Assembly: GCF_002077695.1 (NCBI RefSeq)
Contig: NZ_MWUE01000006.1
Coordinates: forward strand, 1-64,000
Reading direction: 5' to 3'
Source of the DNA: Pantoea latae
GTDB lineage: Bacteria; Pseudomonadota; Gammaproteobacteria; Enterobacterales; Enterobacteriaceae
Length of the DNA stretch: 64,000 nucleotides
Numbering within the stretch: position 1 is the stretch's first letter; every line of letters begins with the position of its first letter. A program made the translations under genes and the position numbers. The notes under the pieces were generated by a model. The model was not told the origin of the DNA. It did no database searches and was given only the letters and a program-made list of their open reading frames with translations. Shown here piece by piece: positions 8,354 through 18,852 of the stretch.

Positions 8354-11026
8354 TTATTTCAGCGCCTCTTCAGAAATTTCAGGCGCGGGCGGCAGCGGCA
8401 GCGAGAGGCGGAACGCCACGCCGCCTTCAATACGGTTCTCCGCCCAGATGCGCCCGCCGTGGCTCTCGACGATGGTTTTGCAGATCGCCAGCCCCAGCCC
8501 GACGCCCGGCACCGATGACTCTTTATCACCGCGCGCGAATTTGTCGAAAATACGCGTCAGGTCTTTGTCGGCAATGCCCGGCCCGTTGTCCCAGACCGCC
8601 ATCTCCAGCCGATCGTGCTCGCGCCAGGCGCGAATGCCGCGCTGCGCGCTGTTGCCGGCATACTTCAGGCTGTTCTCGATCAGGTTGGTCAGCACCCGCT
8701 CCAGCAGCGCGCTGTCGCCTTTAATCAGCACCAGATCTGACGGCAGGTCGAGCGTCACGCCGTGCCCTTTTAGCGACGGCGCCATGCTGCTGAGCGCGCC
8801 GCCGATCACCTCGTCCAGCGCCAGCCACTCTTCGCGCAGGTTCAGCCCGCCCGACTGAATGCGCGCCATATCGAGCATATTGCTCACCAGGCGGATGGTG
8901 CTCAGCGTCTGCTCGCGGATCTGGTTCGCCTGGGTAACATACTTCGACTCGTCGTTGGCAAGATCCAGCATCAGCATCTCCGCCTGGCCGAACAGCACGG
9001 TGAGCGGGGTGCGCAGATCGTGCGACAGCGCAGAGAGCAGCGCGTTGCGCAGCTGCTCGCGCTCCGCCGCCAGCCGCGACGCCGCTTCGCTCTGCGACAG
9101 CGCCATCCGCTCCAGCGCGTTGGCGATCAGCACGGTAAAGGTCTCCACCAGCCGCTGCTGCTCCGGGATCATCAGCTGGCGCAGGTTTTGCGGCTCGACC
9201 ACCAGCAGCCCGCGACAGTGCGCGCCGCTTTTGAGCGGCAGGATCTGGTAGGGCACGGCGGGCAACGTATCGGTGCCGGCGCCGGCGGGCTGTCCCTTGC
9301 TGTAGCTCCATTTGGCAATGGCGCGATCCGGCTCGCTGCCCGGCGTCGCCGCGCCCGTCGCCACCAGCTCGCCCTGCTCGTCCGGCAGCAGCAGCAGGCT
9401 GCGCGCCTGCAGGGTCACCTCGATCACGCGCTGGGCGGTGGCGGCGATATCCTCGGGCGTCAGCGCGCTGCCGAGCGATTTCGCCATCTCGTAGAGGTGG
9501 CGCGCGCGCTGCTCGCGGTAGCGCGCCACGCGCGCCTGATAGCGCACGCCCGCGGTGAGGTTGCCGACGATCACGCCCACCGCCAGCATCACCGCGAAGG
9601 TCACCAGATACTGCAAATCAGAGACCGCCACCGTGCCGGTGGGGGCGACGAAAAAGAGGTCGAAGGCGAGGATATTCATCACCGTGGCGATCACCGACGG
9701 CCAGCGCCCGTAGCGCAGCGCGATAATCACCACCGCCAGCAAATAGATCATCACGCCGTTGGCGGTGTCGAACCCGGCCAGCAGCCAGCGTCCGGCGGCG
9801 GTGACCAGGATGCAGAGCAGCAGCGCCATCAGCACGCCGCGCAGCGGCAGACGCCAGCGGTCGCCGCCGACGCGCGCGTCAGCTAACGGCAGCGCGTCGC
9901 CGGCCGGCTCGTCCAGCGCCACTACCAGCAGGTCGAGGTCCGGTCCCAGCTTGCCAAGCCGCGTGGCGAAGCTGTCGCGCCGCCAGCGCCGCAGCGGCCG
10001 GCGCCCGGTGACGATCTTGCCGAGGTTGTGTTCACGGGCGTAGCGCAGCACCGCCTGCGCCTCATCGGGGTCGGAGAGCGTGGCGGTCTCCGCGCCCAGC
10101 TCCTGCGCCAGCTGCAGGGTTTTCAGCACCGCGCGCCGCCGCGCTTCCGACAGCCGGTTAAGGCGCGGCGTCTCGACGTAGACCGCATGCCACACGCTGC
10201 CGAGGCGCGCCGCCAGTCGCGCGGCGGTGCGCACCAGCTTTTCGCTGCCGGCGTCGTCGCCGATACAGAGCAGAATGGCGTCGCGCGTGTGCCAGACGCG
10301 ATCGCGGCCCTGCTGGTCGCGCCAGGCGCGCATCTGATCGTCGACGCGGTCGGCGGTGCGGCGCAGCGCCAGCTCGCGCAGCGCGAACAGATTACCCTTG
10401 CGGAAAAAGTTTTCGATGGCGCGCTCGGCGCGATCGCCGACGTAGACCTTACCCTCTTTCAGGCGCTGACGCAGATCGTCCGGCGGCAGATCCACCAGCA
10501 CCACCTCATCGGCGCTGTCGAAAAAGGGATCGGGCACGGTTTCGCGCACGCGGATGCCGGTAACGCCGCCCACCACGTCGTTAAGGCTTTCCAGATGCTG
10601 CACGTTGACGGTGGTGATGACGTCGATGCCCGCATCCAGCAGCTCGTCGATATCCTGCCAGCGCTTGGGGTGACGCGAACCCTGCACGTTGGTGTGCGCC
10701 AGCTCATCCATCAGGATCACCGCCGGATGGCGCGCCAGCGCCGCGTCGAGATCGAACTCGGCATGGCGCGAACGGCCGGTGGCGCGCCGCGGCAGCACCG
10801 CCAGTCCGTGCAGCAGGCTGGCGGTCTCTTCGCGGCCGTGGGTTTCCACCACGCCGATCAGCACGTCGAGTCCCTGCGCGCGCAGCCGCTGCGCCTCCTG
10901 CAGCATGGCCCAGGTTTTGCCGACGCCCGCGCAGGCGCCGAAGTAGATTTTCAGCTTGCCGCGATGGCTGTCGGCCTGCTGCAGCAGCAGCGCGTCGGGA
11001 TCGGGGCGTTGGCGTTCGTCGTTCAT
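8354..11026 (-). CDS. kdpD: Sensor histidine kinase KdpD
   Basis: The 890-aa protein is essentially full length (E. coli 894). In order it shows an N-terminal KdpD domain with Walker A GACAGVGKT near residue 30 and DELAHTNVQGSRHPKRWQD, a USP-like domain, four closely spaced membrane segments near 400-500, a GAF-like region, a HisKA box with the phospho-acceptor H669 (SALSHDLRTPL), and an HATPase with NLIENSLKYA, DNGPGI and GVGLGLAI. It senses K+ limitation or turgor and phosphorylates KdpE. The start is the ATG at 11026, just after an in-frame GTG, with AAGGA upstream. It lies 8 bases after kdpC. No kdpE follows: the next gene is yqhA. Confidence 0.95.
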   Translation of the reverse strand: MNDERQRPDPDALLLQQADSHRGKLKIYFGACAGVGKTWAMLQEAQRLRAQGLDVLIGVVETHGREETASLLHGLAVLPRRATGRSRHAEFDLDAALARHPAVILMDELAHTNVQGSRHPKRWQDIDELLDAGIDVITTVNVQHLESLNDVVGGVTGIRVRETVPDPFFDSADEVVLVDLPPDDLRQRLKEGKVYVGDRAERAIENFFRKGNLFALRELALRRTADRVDDQMRAWRDQQGRDRVWHTRDAILLCIGDDAGSEKLVRTAARLAARLGSVWHAVYVETPRLNRLSEARRRAVLKTLQLAQELGAETATLSDPDEAQAVLRYAREHNLGKIVTGRRPLRRWRRDSFATRLGKLGPDLDLLVVALDEPAGDALPLADARVGGDRWRLPLRGVLMALLLCILVTAAGRWLLAGFDTANGVMIYLLAVVIIALRYGRWPSVIATVMNILAFDLFFVAPTGTVAVSDLQYLVTFAVMLAVGVIVGNLTAGVRYQARVARYREQRARHLYEMAKSLGSALTPEDIAATAQRVIEVTLQARSLLLLPDEQGELVATGAATPGSEPDRAIAKWSYSKGQPAGAGTDTLPAVPYQILPLKSGAHCRGLLVVEPQNLRQLMIPEQQRLVETFTVLIANALERMALSQSEAASRLAAEREQLRNALLSALSHDLRTPLTVLFGQAEMLMLDLANDESKYVTQANQIREQTLSTIRLVSNMLDMARIQSGGLNLREEWLALDEVIGGALSSMAPSLKGHGVTLDLPSDLVLIKGDSALLERVLTNLIENSLKYAGNSAQRGIRAWREHDRLEMAVWDNGPGIADKDLTRIFDKFARGDKESSVPGVGLGLAICKTIVESHGGRIWAENRIEGGVAFRLSLPLPPAPEISEEALK

Positions 11027-11034
11027 CACGTCCT

Positions 11035-11598
11035 TCAGGGTTGAGTCAGCGCGTCCAGCGCCAGATTAAGCCGCAGCACGTTGACGGTGGGATCGCCGCT
11101 AAAGGCGAGCAGCGGCCGCTCGGTATTGGCGTCGATCAGATCCTCGACCGTTTTCAGCGGCAGCTGACGCGCGGTGGCGACGCGCGGCGCCTGCCAGTGC
11201 GCGGCGGCGGGGGAAACCGCTGGATCAAGGCCGCTGGCCGAGGCGGTCACCAGATCCACCGGCACCGCCTGCGGCGAGAGCGGATTGGCGGCGCGCAGCG
11301 CGGCAACGCGTTCCGCCACCGCCTTGTCCAGCGCCGGATTGCTCGCCGCCAGATTGCTGCCGCTCGACGCCAGCGCATTATAGGGCGCGTCGCCGGTCGC
11401 CGACGGCCGACCCCAGAAATAGCCGGGTCGGGTAAAGTTCTGGCCGATCAGCGCCGAGCCGCGCCCGTCGATCAGCGAGCCGTTGGCCTGCGCCGGAAAC
11501 AGCCACTGCGCCAGGCCGGTGGTCAGCAAAGGATACCCCACGCCGGTGACCAGCGTGAGCAGCAGTAAAACTAACATTGCCGGACGTAACTGACTCAT
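11035..11598 (-). CDS. kdpC: K+-transporting ATPase subunit KdpC
   Basis: The 187-aa protein has a single N-terminal membrane helix ([20 protein letters not shown]), followed by the KdpC hallmarks [21 protein letters not shown] and the C-terminal [18 protein letters not shown]. KdpC stabilises the KdpFABC complex and affects ATP affinity of KdpB. The ATG at 11598 has AAGGAG upstream and lies 10 bases after the kdpB stop. The frame is open further upstream inside kdpB, but those starts are not credible. Confidence 0.95.
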   Translation of the reverse strand: MSQLRPAMLVLLLLTLVTGVGYPLLTTGLAQWLFPAQANGSLIDGRGSALIGQNFTRPGYFWGRPSATGDAPYNALASSGSNLAASNPALDKAVAERVAALRAANPLSPQAVPVDLVTASASGLDPAVSPAAAHWQAPRVATARQLPLKTVEDLIDANTERPLLAFSGDPTVNVLRLNLALDALTQP

Positions 11599-11608
11599 TT
11601 TTTTCTCC

Positions 11609-13654
11609 TTATGCCAGACCCAGCAGCACCAGCAGCAGGTCGATGGCTTTAATGCCGATAAAGGGCACCAGCAGCCCGCCCAGCCCATAAATCAACAGGT
11701 TGCGGCGCAGCAGCGCCGCGGCGCTCAGCGGCCGATAGCTGACGCCCTTCAGCGCCAGCGGGATCAGAAAGACGATCACCAGCGCGTTGAAAATGACCGC
11801 AGAAAGAATCGCCGACGACGGCGAATGCAGATGCATCACGTTCAGCAGGTTGAGCTGCGGATAGGTCGCCGCGAAGGCCGCCGGAATAATGGCGAAATAT
11901 TTGGCGACGTCGTTGGCGATGCTGAAGGTCGTGAGCGAGCCGCGCGTCATCAGCATCTGCTTGCCAATATGCACCACTTCCAGCAGCTTGGTGGGGTTAG
12001 AGTCGAGATCCACCATGTTGCCCGCCTCTTTCGCCGCCTGGGTGCCAGAGTTCATCGCCACCGCCACGTCCGCCTGCGCCAGCGCCGGCGCGTCGTTGGT
12101 GCCGTCGCCGGTCATCGCCACCAGCCGCCCTTCCGCCTGATACTGGCGGATCAGCGCCAGCTTCGCTTCCGGCGTCGCCTCTGAGAGAAAGTCGTCGACG
12201 CCCGCTTCCGCCGCGATCGCCGCCGCGGTCAGCGGGTTGTCGCCGGTGATCATCACCGTTTTAATGCCCATCTTGCGCAGCTCGGCGAAGCGCTCTTTGA
12301 TGCCGCCCTTAACGATATCCTTCAGCGCCACCACGCCCAGCACCTTCGCCCCTTCCGACACCACCAGCGGCGTGCCGCCGGCGCGCGCCACCTCTTCTAC
12401 CAGCGCGTTGACCTGCGCCGGGAAGCGGCCGCTGTTGGCCTCGATATGACGCTTCACCGCGTCCACCGCCCCTTTGCGGATCAGCCGGTTCTGCACGTTG
12501 ACGCCGCTCATGCGCGTCTGCGCCGAGAAGGGAATAAAGCTCGCGCCCATGGTGGTCAGATCGCGCTCGCGCAGGTTGAAGCGCTGTTTCGCCAGCACCA
12601 CGATGCTGCGCCCTTCGGGGGTTTCATCCGCCAGCGAGGCGAGCTGCGCCGCGTCGGCCAGCTGCTCTTCGCTAACCCCCGGCGCGGGCAGAAACTGCGT
12701 CGCCTGACGGTTGCCGAGCGTAATGGTGCCGGTCTTGTCCAGCATCAGCACGTCGACGTCGCCCGCCGCCTCGACCGCGCGGCCGCTGGTGGCGATAACG
12801 TTGGCGCCCAGCATGCGGCTCATGCCCGCCACGCCGATGGCGGAGAGCAGGCCGCCGATGGTGGTCGGGATCAAACAGACCAGCAGCGCCACCAGCACCG
12901 TGACGCTCACCGGCGCGCCGCCCCACGCCGAGAAGGGCCACAGGGTGACGGTGGCCAGCAGAAACACGATGGTCAGCGACACCAGCAGAATGGTCAGCGC
13001 GATCTCGTTCGGCGTTTTGCGCCGCTTCGCCCCTTCCACCATGGCGATCATGCGATCGAGAAAGGTTTCGCCCGGATTGACGCTGCACTGGATCACCAGC
13101 CAGTCGGAGAGGATGCGCGTGCCGCCGGTCACCGAGGCGAAGTCGCCGCCCGACTCGCGGATCACCGGCGCGGATTCGCCGGTGATGGCGCTCTCATCCA
13201 CCGAGGCGCCGCCCTCCAGCACTTCGCCATCGCACGGGATAATGTCGCCCGCCTCCACCAGCACGATCTCCCCTTTGCGCAGGCTGTCGGCCGACACCTG
13301 CTGCCACTGCGCGTTGTGGCGCGGCTCCGCCAGCTTTTTGGCGAAGCTGGTTTTTTTAACGCCTTTCAGGCTGCTCGCCTGCGCCTTGCTGCGCCCTTCC
13401 GCCAGCGCCTCGGCGAAGTTGGCGAACAGCACGGTGAACCAGAGCCAGAGGGCGATGGCGCCGGTAAAGCGGGCGTTGCCGTCGAGCCAGCCGCCCGTCA
13501 TGCCCAGCGCCAGCAGCGTGGTGAGCAAACTGCCGAGCCAGACCACGAACATCACCGGATTGCGGAACTGCACGCGCGGATCCACTTTTTTCAGCGCGTC
13601 GAGCAGCGCGACGCGCATCAGCGCGCCGTTCAGCGCCTGTTGTTGACGACTCAT
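11609..13654 (-). CDS. kdpB: K+-transporting P-type ATPase subunit KdpB
   Basis: The 681-aa P-type ATPase carries the TGES motif of the actuator domain (ITGESAPV), the phosphorylated Asp306 in DKTGT, the MITGDN and [13 protein letters not shown] motifs of the nucleotide/phosphorylation domains, and the terminal membrane segments. Length equals that of E. coli KdpB (682). It is the energising subunit of the KdpFABC pump. Its ATG overlaps the kdpA stop by 4 bases (ATGA at 13651-13654), consistent with translational coupling. Confidence 0.97.
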   Translation of the reverse strand: MSRQQQALNGALMRVALLDALKKVDPRVQFRNPVMFVVWLGSLLTTLLALGMTGGWLDGNARFTGAIALWLWFTVLFANFAEALAEGRSKAQASSLKGVKKTSFAKKLAEPRHNAQWQQVSADSLRKGEIVLVEAGDIIPCDGEVLEGGASVDESAITGESAPVIRESGGDFASVTGGTRILSDWLVIQCSVNPGETFLDRMIAMVEGAKRRKTPNEIALTILLVSLTIVFLLATVTLWPFSAWGGAPVSVTVLVALLVCLIPTTIGGLLSAIGVAGMSRMLGANVIATSGRAVEAAGDVDVLMLDKTGTITLGNRQATQFLPAPGVSEEQLADAAQLASLADETPEGRSIVVLAKQRFNLRERDLTTMGASFIPFSAQTRMSGVNVQNRLIRKGAVDAVKRHIEANSGRFPAQVNALVEEVARAGGTPLVVSEGAKVLGVVALKDIVKGGIKERFAELRKMGIKTVMITGDNPLTAAAIAAEAGVDDFLSEATPEAKLALIRQYQAEGRLVAMTGDGTNDAPALAQADVAVAMNSGTQAAKEAGNMVDLDSNPTKLLEVVHIGKQMLMTRGSLTTFSIANDVAKYFAIIPAAFAATYPQLNLLNVMHLHSPSSAILSAVIFNALVIVFLIPLALKGVSYRPLSAAALLRRNLLIYGLGGLLVPFIGIKAIDLLLVLLGLA

Positions 13655-15339
13655 GAGTGCGTACCCTGAAGAAGTTGCAGATGCTCGGCGACTGGACCCA
13701 GCGCCAGAGCGGGAATAAAGGTCAGCGCGCCCACCAGCAGCACCGCGCCGATCAGCAGCGCGATAAACAGCGGGCCGTGCGTCGGCAGCGTGCCGTTGCC
13801 CACCGGCTGCGCCTTTTTCACCGCCATGCTGCCCGCCAGCGCGATGACCGGAATAATGATGCCGAAGCGGCCGACCAGCATGCAGAACGCCAGCAGCAGG
13901 TTCCAGAACGGCGTGTTGGCGCTCAGGCCTGCAAAGGCGCTGCCGTTGTTGTTGGCGGCGGACGACACCGCATAGAGCACTTCGCTAAAGCCGTGAATGC
14001 CCGGATTCGCCATGCCGGCGCGCCCCGCATCGGTCATCATCGCCAGCGCGGTGCCGAGCAGCACCAGCGTCGGCGTCACCAGGATCGCCAGCGCGGTCAT
14101 CTTCATGTCGCGCACGTCGACCTTTTTGCCGAGGTATTCCGGCGTGCGGCCGATCATCAGCCCGGCGATAAACACCGCCAGCACCACGAACAGCAGCATG
14201 CCGTACAGACCGGCGCCGACGCCGCCGAACACCACTTCGCCCAGCTGCATCAGCCACATCGGCACCATGCCGCCCAGCGCGGTAAAGGAGTCGTGCATCG
14301 CGTTTACCGCGCCGCACGACGCGGCGGTGGTGATCACCGCAAACAGGCTGGAGTTAAGAATGCCGAAGCGCGTCTCTTTGCCCTCCATGTTCAGCGCGCT
14401 GTCCGCGCCGAGCGCCAGCAAATGCGGATTGCCGCGCGTTTCTGCCCACATCACCGCCACGACCGCCACAACGAACATCAGCGACATCGCCCAGAGCAGC
14501 ATATGGCCCTGACGGCGATCGCGCACCGCGTAGCCGAAGGCAGAGCAGAGCGCCGCCGGGATAAGAAAGATCGCCAGCATCTGCACGAAGTTAGTCAGCG
14601 CGTTGGGGTTCTCGAACGGATGGGCCGAGTTGGCGTTAAAGAAGCCGCCGCCGTTGGTGCCCAGCATTTTGATCGCCTCCTGCGACGCCACCGGCCCCAT
14701 CGCCAGCGTCTGCTTCGCCCCTTCCAGCGTGGTGACCTCATGGTAGGGCAGGAAATTCTGGATGCTGCCCTGGCTGACGAACAGCAGCGCCATCAGCAGG
14801 CTGATCGGCAGCAGCAGATAGAGCGTGATGCGCGTAAGATCGCGCCAGGCGTTGCCGAGCGCGTCGCTGTTGCGGCTGGCGAAACCGCGGATCAGCGCGA
14901 ACGCCACCGCGATGCCGGTCGCGGCGGACACGAAGTTCTGCACCGTCAGACCGACCATCTGACTGAAATAGCTCAGGGTGCTTTCGCCGCCGTAGGACTG
15001 CCAGTTGGTGTTGGTGACGAAACTCACCGCGGTATTCAGCGCCAGATGCCAGCTCAGCGCGGGTAGCTGCTGCGGATTAAGCGGCAGCCGATCCTGCAGC
15101 AGCAGGATCGCCAGCAGCAGCAGCAGGCCGAGCAGGTTAAACAGCAGGATCGCCAGCAGATAGTGCGGCCAGCGCATGGCGGGCGCGTCGGCGCCGAGCA
15201 GCCGCCAGAGCGGGCGCTCGACGCTGGCCAGCAACGGCCTGTCAGCGATCAGCACCGCCAGCCCGCGTCCCAGCGGCTGCGCCAGCGCCATTAACGCCAC
15301 GAAAAACGCGGCGATCAGTAAAAACGCATTGGCGGCCAT
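13651..15339 (-). CDS. kdpA: K+-transporting ATPase subunit KdpA
   Basis: A 562-aa channel-like K+-binding subunit with four M-P-M repeats. The selectivity-filter regions are recognisable as [57 protein letters not shown] and [14 protein letters not shown]. It binds and passes K+ across the inner membrane together with KdpB. The ATG at 15339 overlaps the kdpF TAA by one base. Confidence 0.97.
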   Translation of the reverse strand: MAANAFLLIAAFFVALMALAQPLGRGLAVLIADRPLLASVERPLWRLLGADAPAMRWPHYLLAILLFNLLGLLLLLAILLLQDRLPLNPQQLPALSWHLALNTAVSFVTNTNWQSYGGESTLSYFSQMVGLTVQNFVSAATGIAVAFALIRGFASRNSDALGNAWRDLTRITLYLLLPISLLMALLFVSQGSIQNFLPYHEVTTLEGAKQTLAMGPVASQEAIKMLGTNGGGFFNANSAHPFENPNALTNFVQMLAIFLIPAALCSAFGYAVRDRRQGHMLLWAMSLMFVVAVVAVMWAETRGNPHLLALGADSALNMEGKETRFGILNSSLFAVITTAASCGAVNAMHDSFTALGGMVPMWLMQLGEVVFGGVGAGLYGMLLFVVLAVFIAGLMIGRTPEYLGKKVDVRDMKMTALAILVTPTLVLLGTALAMMTDAGRAGMANPGIHGFSEVLYAVSSAANNNGSAFAGLSANTPFWNLLLAFCMLVGRFGIIIPVIALAGSMAVKKAQPVGNGTLPTHGPLFIALLIGAVLLVGALTFIPALALGPVAEHLQLLQGTHS

Positions 15340-15428
15340 TAAAACGCCTCCGCATTCAGCAGGGCATAGATCAGGTAGCCCAGTAACAAAAACACCAGCA
15401 CGATGCCGGCCATTACGCCCACGCTCAC
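15339..15428 (-). CDS. kdpF: KdpF small membrane subunit (29 aa)
   Basis: A 29-codon frame, GTG start at 15428 with GGAGG 5 bases upstream, stop TAA at 15341-15339. The peptide reads as one hydrophobic helix ending [12 protein letters not shown], nearly the same as E. coli KdpF. KdpF is a lipid-like stabiliser of the KdpFABC complex. Position, size, one-base overlap with kdpA and sequence all agree. Confidence 0.95.
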   Translation of the reverse strand: MSVGVMAGIVLVFLLLGYLIYALLNAEAF

Positions 15429-15476
15429 AAAGACCTCCAGAGGGATCAGGGTTTCGCGTTAGCCTGCGCGCTTCGG

Positions 15477-15505
15477 TATAAAGAAGCGGTTAAATTGCCT
15501 GTAGC
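15477..15505 (-). promoter_or_regulatory. Candidate kdpF promoter (-35/-10)
   Basis: Minus-strand -10 element TTTATA at 15482-15477, a 17-base spacer, and a weak -35 position GCTACA at 15505-15500 that touches the KdpE box. A poor -35 next to an activator site fits an activator-dependent promoter. Predicted by eye. Confidence 0.5.
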
Positions 15506-15529
15506 GGGCGTAAAAAAGTTATAAAAATG
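15504..15529 (-). promoter_or_regulatory. KdpE operator upstream of kdpF
   Basis: The minus-strand sequence holds ATTTTTATA, then CTTTTTTAC, then GCCCGC. This is very close to the E. coli KdpE binding site, which has the same T-tracts followed by a C-rich end. It sits just upstream of the proposed -35 element, the correct place for KdpE activation. It implies that a KdpE protein acts here although kdpE is not next to kdpD. Confidence 0.75.
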
Positions 15530-15626
15530 GCGATAAAACAGGCGGATGGCCGCTGGAAACCACCTTTTTTAGTTATATAACCCGGCAAGGCACCGCCACG
15601 CGTGCTGGGACATTGTGAAGACGACT

Positions 15627-15645
15627 GATATTCATTATCATTTCG
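15627..15645 (+). promoter_or_regulatory. Fur box upstream of the siderophore uptake pair
   Basis: The 19-mer GATATTCATTATCATTTCG, whose reverse strand reads AAATGATAATGAATATC, matches the Fur consensus of repeated GATAAT hexamers with few mismatches. It ends 22 bases before the ATG of the binding-protein gene. It predicts iron repression of the 15668-18852 operon. Confidence 0.75.
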
Positions 15646-15667
15646 ATTTCCTTGCGAAATAGTGCTG

Positions 15668-16765
15668 ATGCGTTTTCTTTTTTCTCTGCTGCTGCTGCTG
15701 TGCAGCACCGCTGCCGTCGCAAAATCGGTCGTCGATATCACCGGCCAGAAGGTGATTATTCCTGACCATCCGCAGCGCATTATTCTGGGCGAAAGCCGTA
15801 TGCTCTACACCCTGGCGCTGATCGTGCCCGGCAATCCGGCGGCGCGCATCGCGGGCTGGCCGGGGGATATGGCGAAGTACGATGCGCAAAGCTGGCGACA
15901 GTTTACCGCCGCGTTCCCGACAATAAACGCGGTGCCGCAGCTCGGCGCTGGCGCGCTGCGCGATCTCAATCCCGAACAGCTGCTGACGCTTAAACCCGAT
16001 CTGATTATTCTGCCGCGCCTGGCGAAAAGCGGCGCGCAGGAGGCGCATTTCCGCCAGCTGATGCAGCAGGTCAATATTCCGGTGATCTATGTCGACCTGC
16101 GCGTCGACCTGCTTAACAACACGGTGCCGAGCCTGAAAATTTTGGGCGAGGTATTCGACCAGCCGCAGCGCGCGCAGGCGTTTATCGACTTCTATCAGCA
16201 GCATATGGCTCAGGTGCGCGATCGGCTGGCGCGCTATCACGGCGCGAAAACCCGCGTGATGCTGCATCTGCATCTGGGCCGCCGCGACAGCTGCTGCACC
16301 ACGGCAGTGAACGGTAATCTCGGCCAGCTGCTCGCCTTTGCGGGCGGCGACAATATCGCGGCGGGCGCGGTAAAAGGGGTGTTTGGCGAGATCAATCCCG
16401 AACAGGCGCTGGCGCGGCGGCCGCAGGTCTATATCGCCACCGGCATGGCGGACGCGGACAACGATAAAACCCTGCAGCTCGGCCCGCAGATCGCCGCCGA
16501 CCAGGCGGCTGCCAGCCTGCAACGGCTGCTCGCCGCGCAGCCGGCGCTCAGCCAGCTCGAGGCGGTGAAAAACCAGCGCGCCTGGGGCCTGTGGCACAAC
16601 TTCTACCTCAGCCCGTGGCATGTGGTGGCGGTAGAGGTGTTCGCCAAAGCGCTCTATCCGCAGCTGTTTGCCGACCTCGATCCGCAACGCACGCTTGAAC
16701 AACTTTATCAGCGCTTTCTGCCGCTGACGTTATCAGGGACCTTCTGGAGCCAGCTACCGCAATGA
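15668..16765 (+). CDS. Periplasmic iron-siderophore (TroA/FecB-type) binding protein
   Basis: The 365-aa product starts at the ATG at 15668 with a Sec signal peptide (RFLFSLLLLLCSTAAVAKS) and continues as a helical-backbone metal/siderophore-binding protein. It has DITGQKVIIPDHPQRIILGE near the N-terminus, LGAGALRDLNPEQLLTLKPD and later GEINPEQALARRPQVYIATG, the paired lobe signature of the family. It should carry a ferric siderophore or related chelate across the periplasm. It overlaps the TonB receptor gene by 4 bases (ATGA). Unusually, no permease or ATPase gene lies beside it. An upstream in-frame GTG at 15662 is less likely as start. Confidence 0.82.
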   Translation: MRFLFSLLLLLCSTAAVAKSVVDITGQKVIIPDHPQRIILGESRMLYTLALIVPGNPAARIAGWPGDMAKYDAQSWRQFTAAFPTINAVPQLGAGALRDLNPEQLLTLKPDLIILPRLAKSGAQEAHFRQLMQQVNIPVIYVDLRVDLLNNTVPSLKILGEVFDQPQRAQAFIDFYQQHMAQVRDRLARYHGAKTRVMLHLHLGRRDSCCTTAVNGNLGQLLAFAGGDNIAAGAVKGVFGEINPEQALARRPQVYIATGMADADNDKTLQLGPQIAADQAAASLQRLLAAQPALSQLEAVKNQRAWGLWHNFYLSPWHVVAVEVFAKALYPQLFADLDPQRTLEQLYQRFLPLTLSGTFWSQLPQ

Positions 16766-18852
16766 AACACCTTTCTCCCTTTTTGCTGGGCGGCGCGCTG
16801 CTCTCCGGCGGCCTGCAGGCGCAGGAATCGACGCTACTGGTCACTCAAGAGGCAGAGCCGCAGGAAAGCGGCTACCAGCCGCACAGCAGCGTGACCGCCA
16901 CGCGCGCGCTGGCAAAGATTATCGACACGCCGCAGAACGTCACCGTGGTGGAGCAGCAGGTGCTGCAGGACAGCGACGCGCAGGATCTCGACGACGCGGT
17001 AAAGTTCGTCAGCGGTATCACCCAGGCCAATACGCTGGGCGGCACCCAGGACGCGCTGATCAAGCGCGGCTTTGGCGATAACCGCGACGGCTCGATCCTG
17101 CGCGACGGCGTGCGCTCGATTCAGGCGCGCAACTTTACTCCCACCAGCGAACGCGTCGAGGTGCTGAAAGGCCCCTCCTCCATGCTCTACGGCATGAACG
17201 AGCCTGGCGGGCTGGTCAACATTATCAGCAAGAAGCCGCTGCTGACGCCGCAGGTGCATCTGGAGGGGCGCAACAGCAGTTTTGGCGGCGGCGGCGGGCA
17301 GCTCGACGTCACCGGCCCGCTCGGCACCAGCGGCTTTGCCGGGCGACTGATCGTCGATCACGACGAGACCGACTACTGGCGCAACTTCGGCCGCACGCGC
17401 CAGACGGTGATTGCGCCGTCGCTGACGTGGTTCGGCGAGAGCACCACGCTGCGCGTCGCCTGGGAACATATGGAGTATCTGGTGCCTTTCGATCGCGGCA
17501 CGGTGATTAACCCGAAAAGCGGCAAGCCGGTGAATACGCCGCGCGAAGAGCGCTTCGACGAGCGCTTCAACGCCACGCGTGGCGATCAGGATACCCTGAC
17601 GCTGGCCGCCGATCGGATCCTGAGCGACAGCTGGACGGCGCATCTCAACTACAGCTTTACGCGCAACACCTACAGCGACCATCAGGCGCGCGCCACCGCC
17701 TTTAACGCCGATACCGGCGTGCTGACGCGCCAGGCGGACGCCACCGGCGATGCGCAGAGCCGTTCGCAGCTGGTGCAGCTGACGCTGAATGGCGATGTCG
17801 ACTGGGGACGCGTCAACCATCAGCTGCTGGCGGGATTTGATTACGAAGCCGACCGCACCTTCCGCGGCGATATGCTGCGCGGCACGAAGAACAGCCGCTT
17901 CAACATCTGGCATCCGGTGTATGACGAGATGGCGTCTACCTCGACGGTGAGCGCCGCCGACAGCGATCAGCGCGAGAATATCGATAGCCGTGGCCTGTTT
18001 TTACAGGATGCGATCCGCCTGACGCCGAACTGGCTGCTGCTGGGCGGCCTGCGCTACGACAGCTTTGACGTGATGGCGGGCAAAGGCCGCCCGTTTGTCG
18101 CCCGCACCCGCAGTTCTGACAGCCGACTGGTGCCGCGCGCGGGCGTGGTGTACAACCTCAACAGCTGGTCGAGCCTCTACGCCAGCTACACCGAATCCTT
18201 TAAGCCCAACTCCTCTATCGCCACCGAGATCGGCGCGCTGCCGCCGGAGCTGGGTAAAGCCTGGGAAGTGGGCGGCAAGATCGATCTGCCCAACGGCGTA
18301 ACCGGCACGCTGGCGCTGTTTGATATCCAGAAGCGCAACGTGATGGTGGATGAGCTGGTAGAGGGCGAAACCGTGACGCGCACCGCCGGCAAGGTGCGTT
18401 CGCAGGGGGTCGAGCTGGATCTGGCGGGCAAGCTGACCGAGTCGCTCAGCCTGGTGGGCAGCTACGCCTGGACCGACGCGCGCGTCACCGCCGATCCTGA
18501 GAACAACGGCAACGCCATGACCAACACCGCGCGCCATACCGCCGCGCTGTTCCTCACCAACGACTTCGGCGCCACCGGCCTGCTGGCGGCGGACGACCTG
18601 CGCGCCGGCGTCGGCGCGCGCTACGTCGGCCGTCGGCCCGGCGATGCGGCCAACAGCTTTTACCTCGATGACTACACGGTGGCGGACGCCTTTGTCGCCT
18701 GGCAGACGCCGCTAAACGGCTACCGCCTGAAGTGGCAGGTCAACGTCAACAACCTGTTTGATAAGACCTACTATCCGTCAAGCGGCAATAACCTGCGCGT
18801 CGCCGTGGGCGAGCCGCGCGAAATCGTGCTGCGCGCCAGCGTCGATTTCTAG
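16762..18852 (+). CDS. TonB-dependent ferric-siderophore receptor
   Basis: A 696-aa outer-membrane receptor with a short signal peptide (about 20 residues), a TonB-box-like segment near residues 24-28 (STLLVT), a plug domain (TPQNVTVVEQQVLQD, GFGDNRDGSILRDGVRS, RVEVLKGPSSMLYGMNEPGG) and a 22-strand barrel ending in a terminal Phe (VLRASVDF). It is of the TIGR01783 siderophore-receptor type. Translationally coupled to the binding protein gene and presumably Fur-regulated. The substrate is not apparent. Its TAG overlaps the stop of the convergent HD-GYP gene. Confidence 0.9.
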   Translation: MKHLSPFLLGGALLSGGLQAQESTLLVTQEAEPQESGYQPHSSVTATRALAKIIDTPQNVTVVEQQVLQDSDAQDLDDAVKFVSGITQANTLGGTQDALIKRGFGDNRDGSILRDGVRSIQARNFTPTSERVEVLKGPSSMLYGMNEPGGLVNIISKKPLLTPQVHLEGRNSSFGGGGGQLDVTGPLGTSGFAGRLIVDHDETDYWRNFGRTRQTVIAPSLTWFGESTTLRVAWEHMEYLVPFDRGTVINPKSGKPVNTPREERFDERFNATRGDQDTLTLAADRILSDSWTAHLNYSFTRNTYSDHQARATAFNADTGVLTRQADATGDAQSRSQLVQLTLNGDVDWGRVNHQLLAGFDYEADRTFRGDMLRGTKNSRFNIWHPVYDEMASTSTVSAADSDQRENIDSRGLFLQDAIRLTPNWLLLGGLRYDSFDVMAGKGRPFVARTRSSDSRLVPRAGVVYNLNSWSSLYASYTESFKPNSSIATEIGALPPELGKAWEVGGKIDLPNGVTGTLALFDIQKRNVMVDELVEGETVTRTAGKVRSQGVELDLAGKLTESLSLVGSYAWTDARVTADPENNGNAMTNTARHTAALFLTNDFGATGLLAADDLRAGVGARYVGRRPGDAANSFYLDDYTVADAFVAWQTPLNGYRLKWQVNVNNLFDKTYYPSSGNNLRVAVGEPREIVLRASVDF

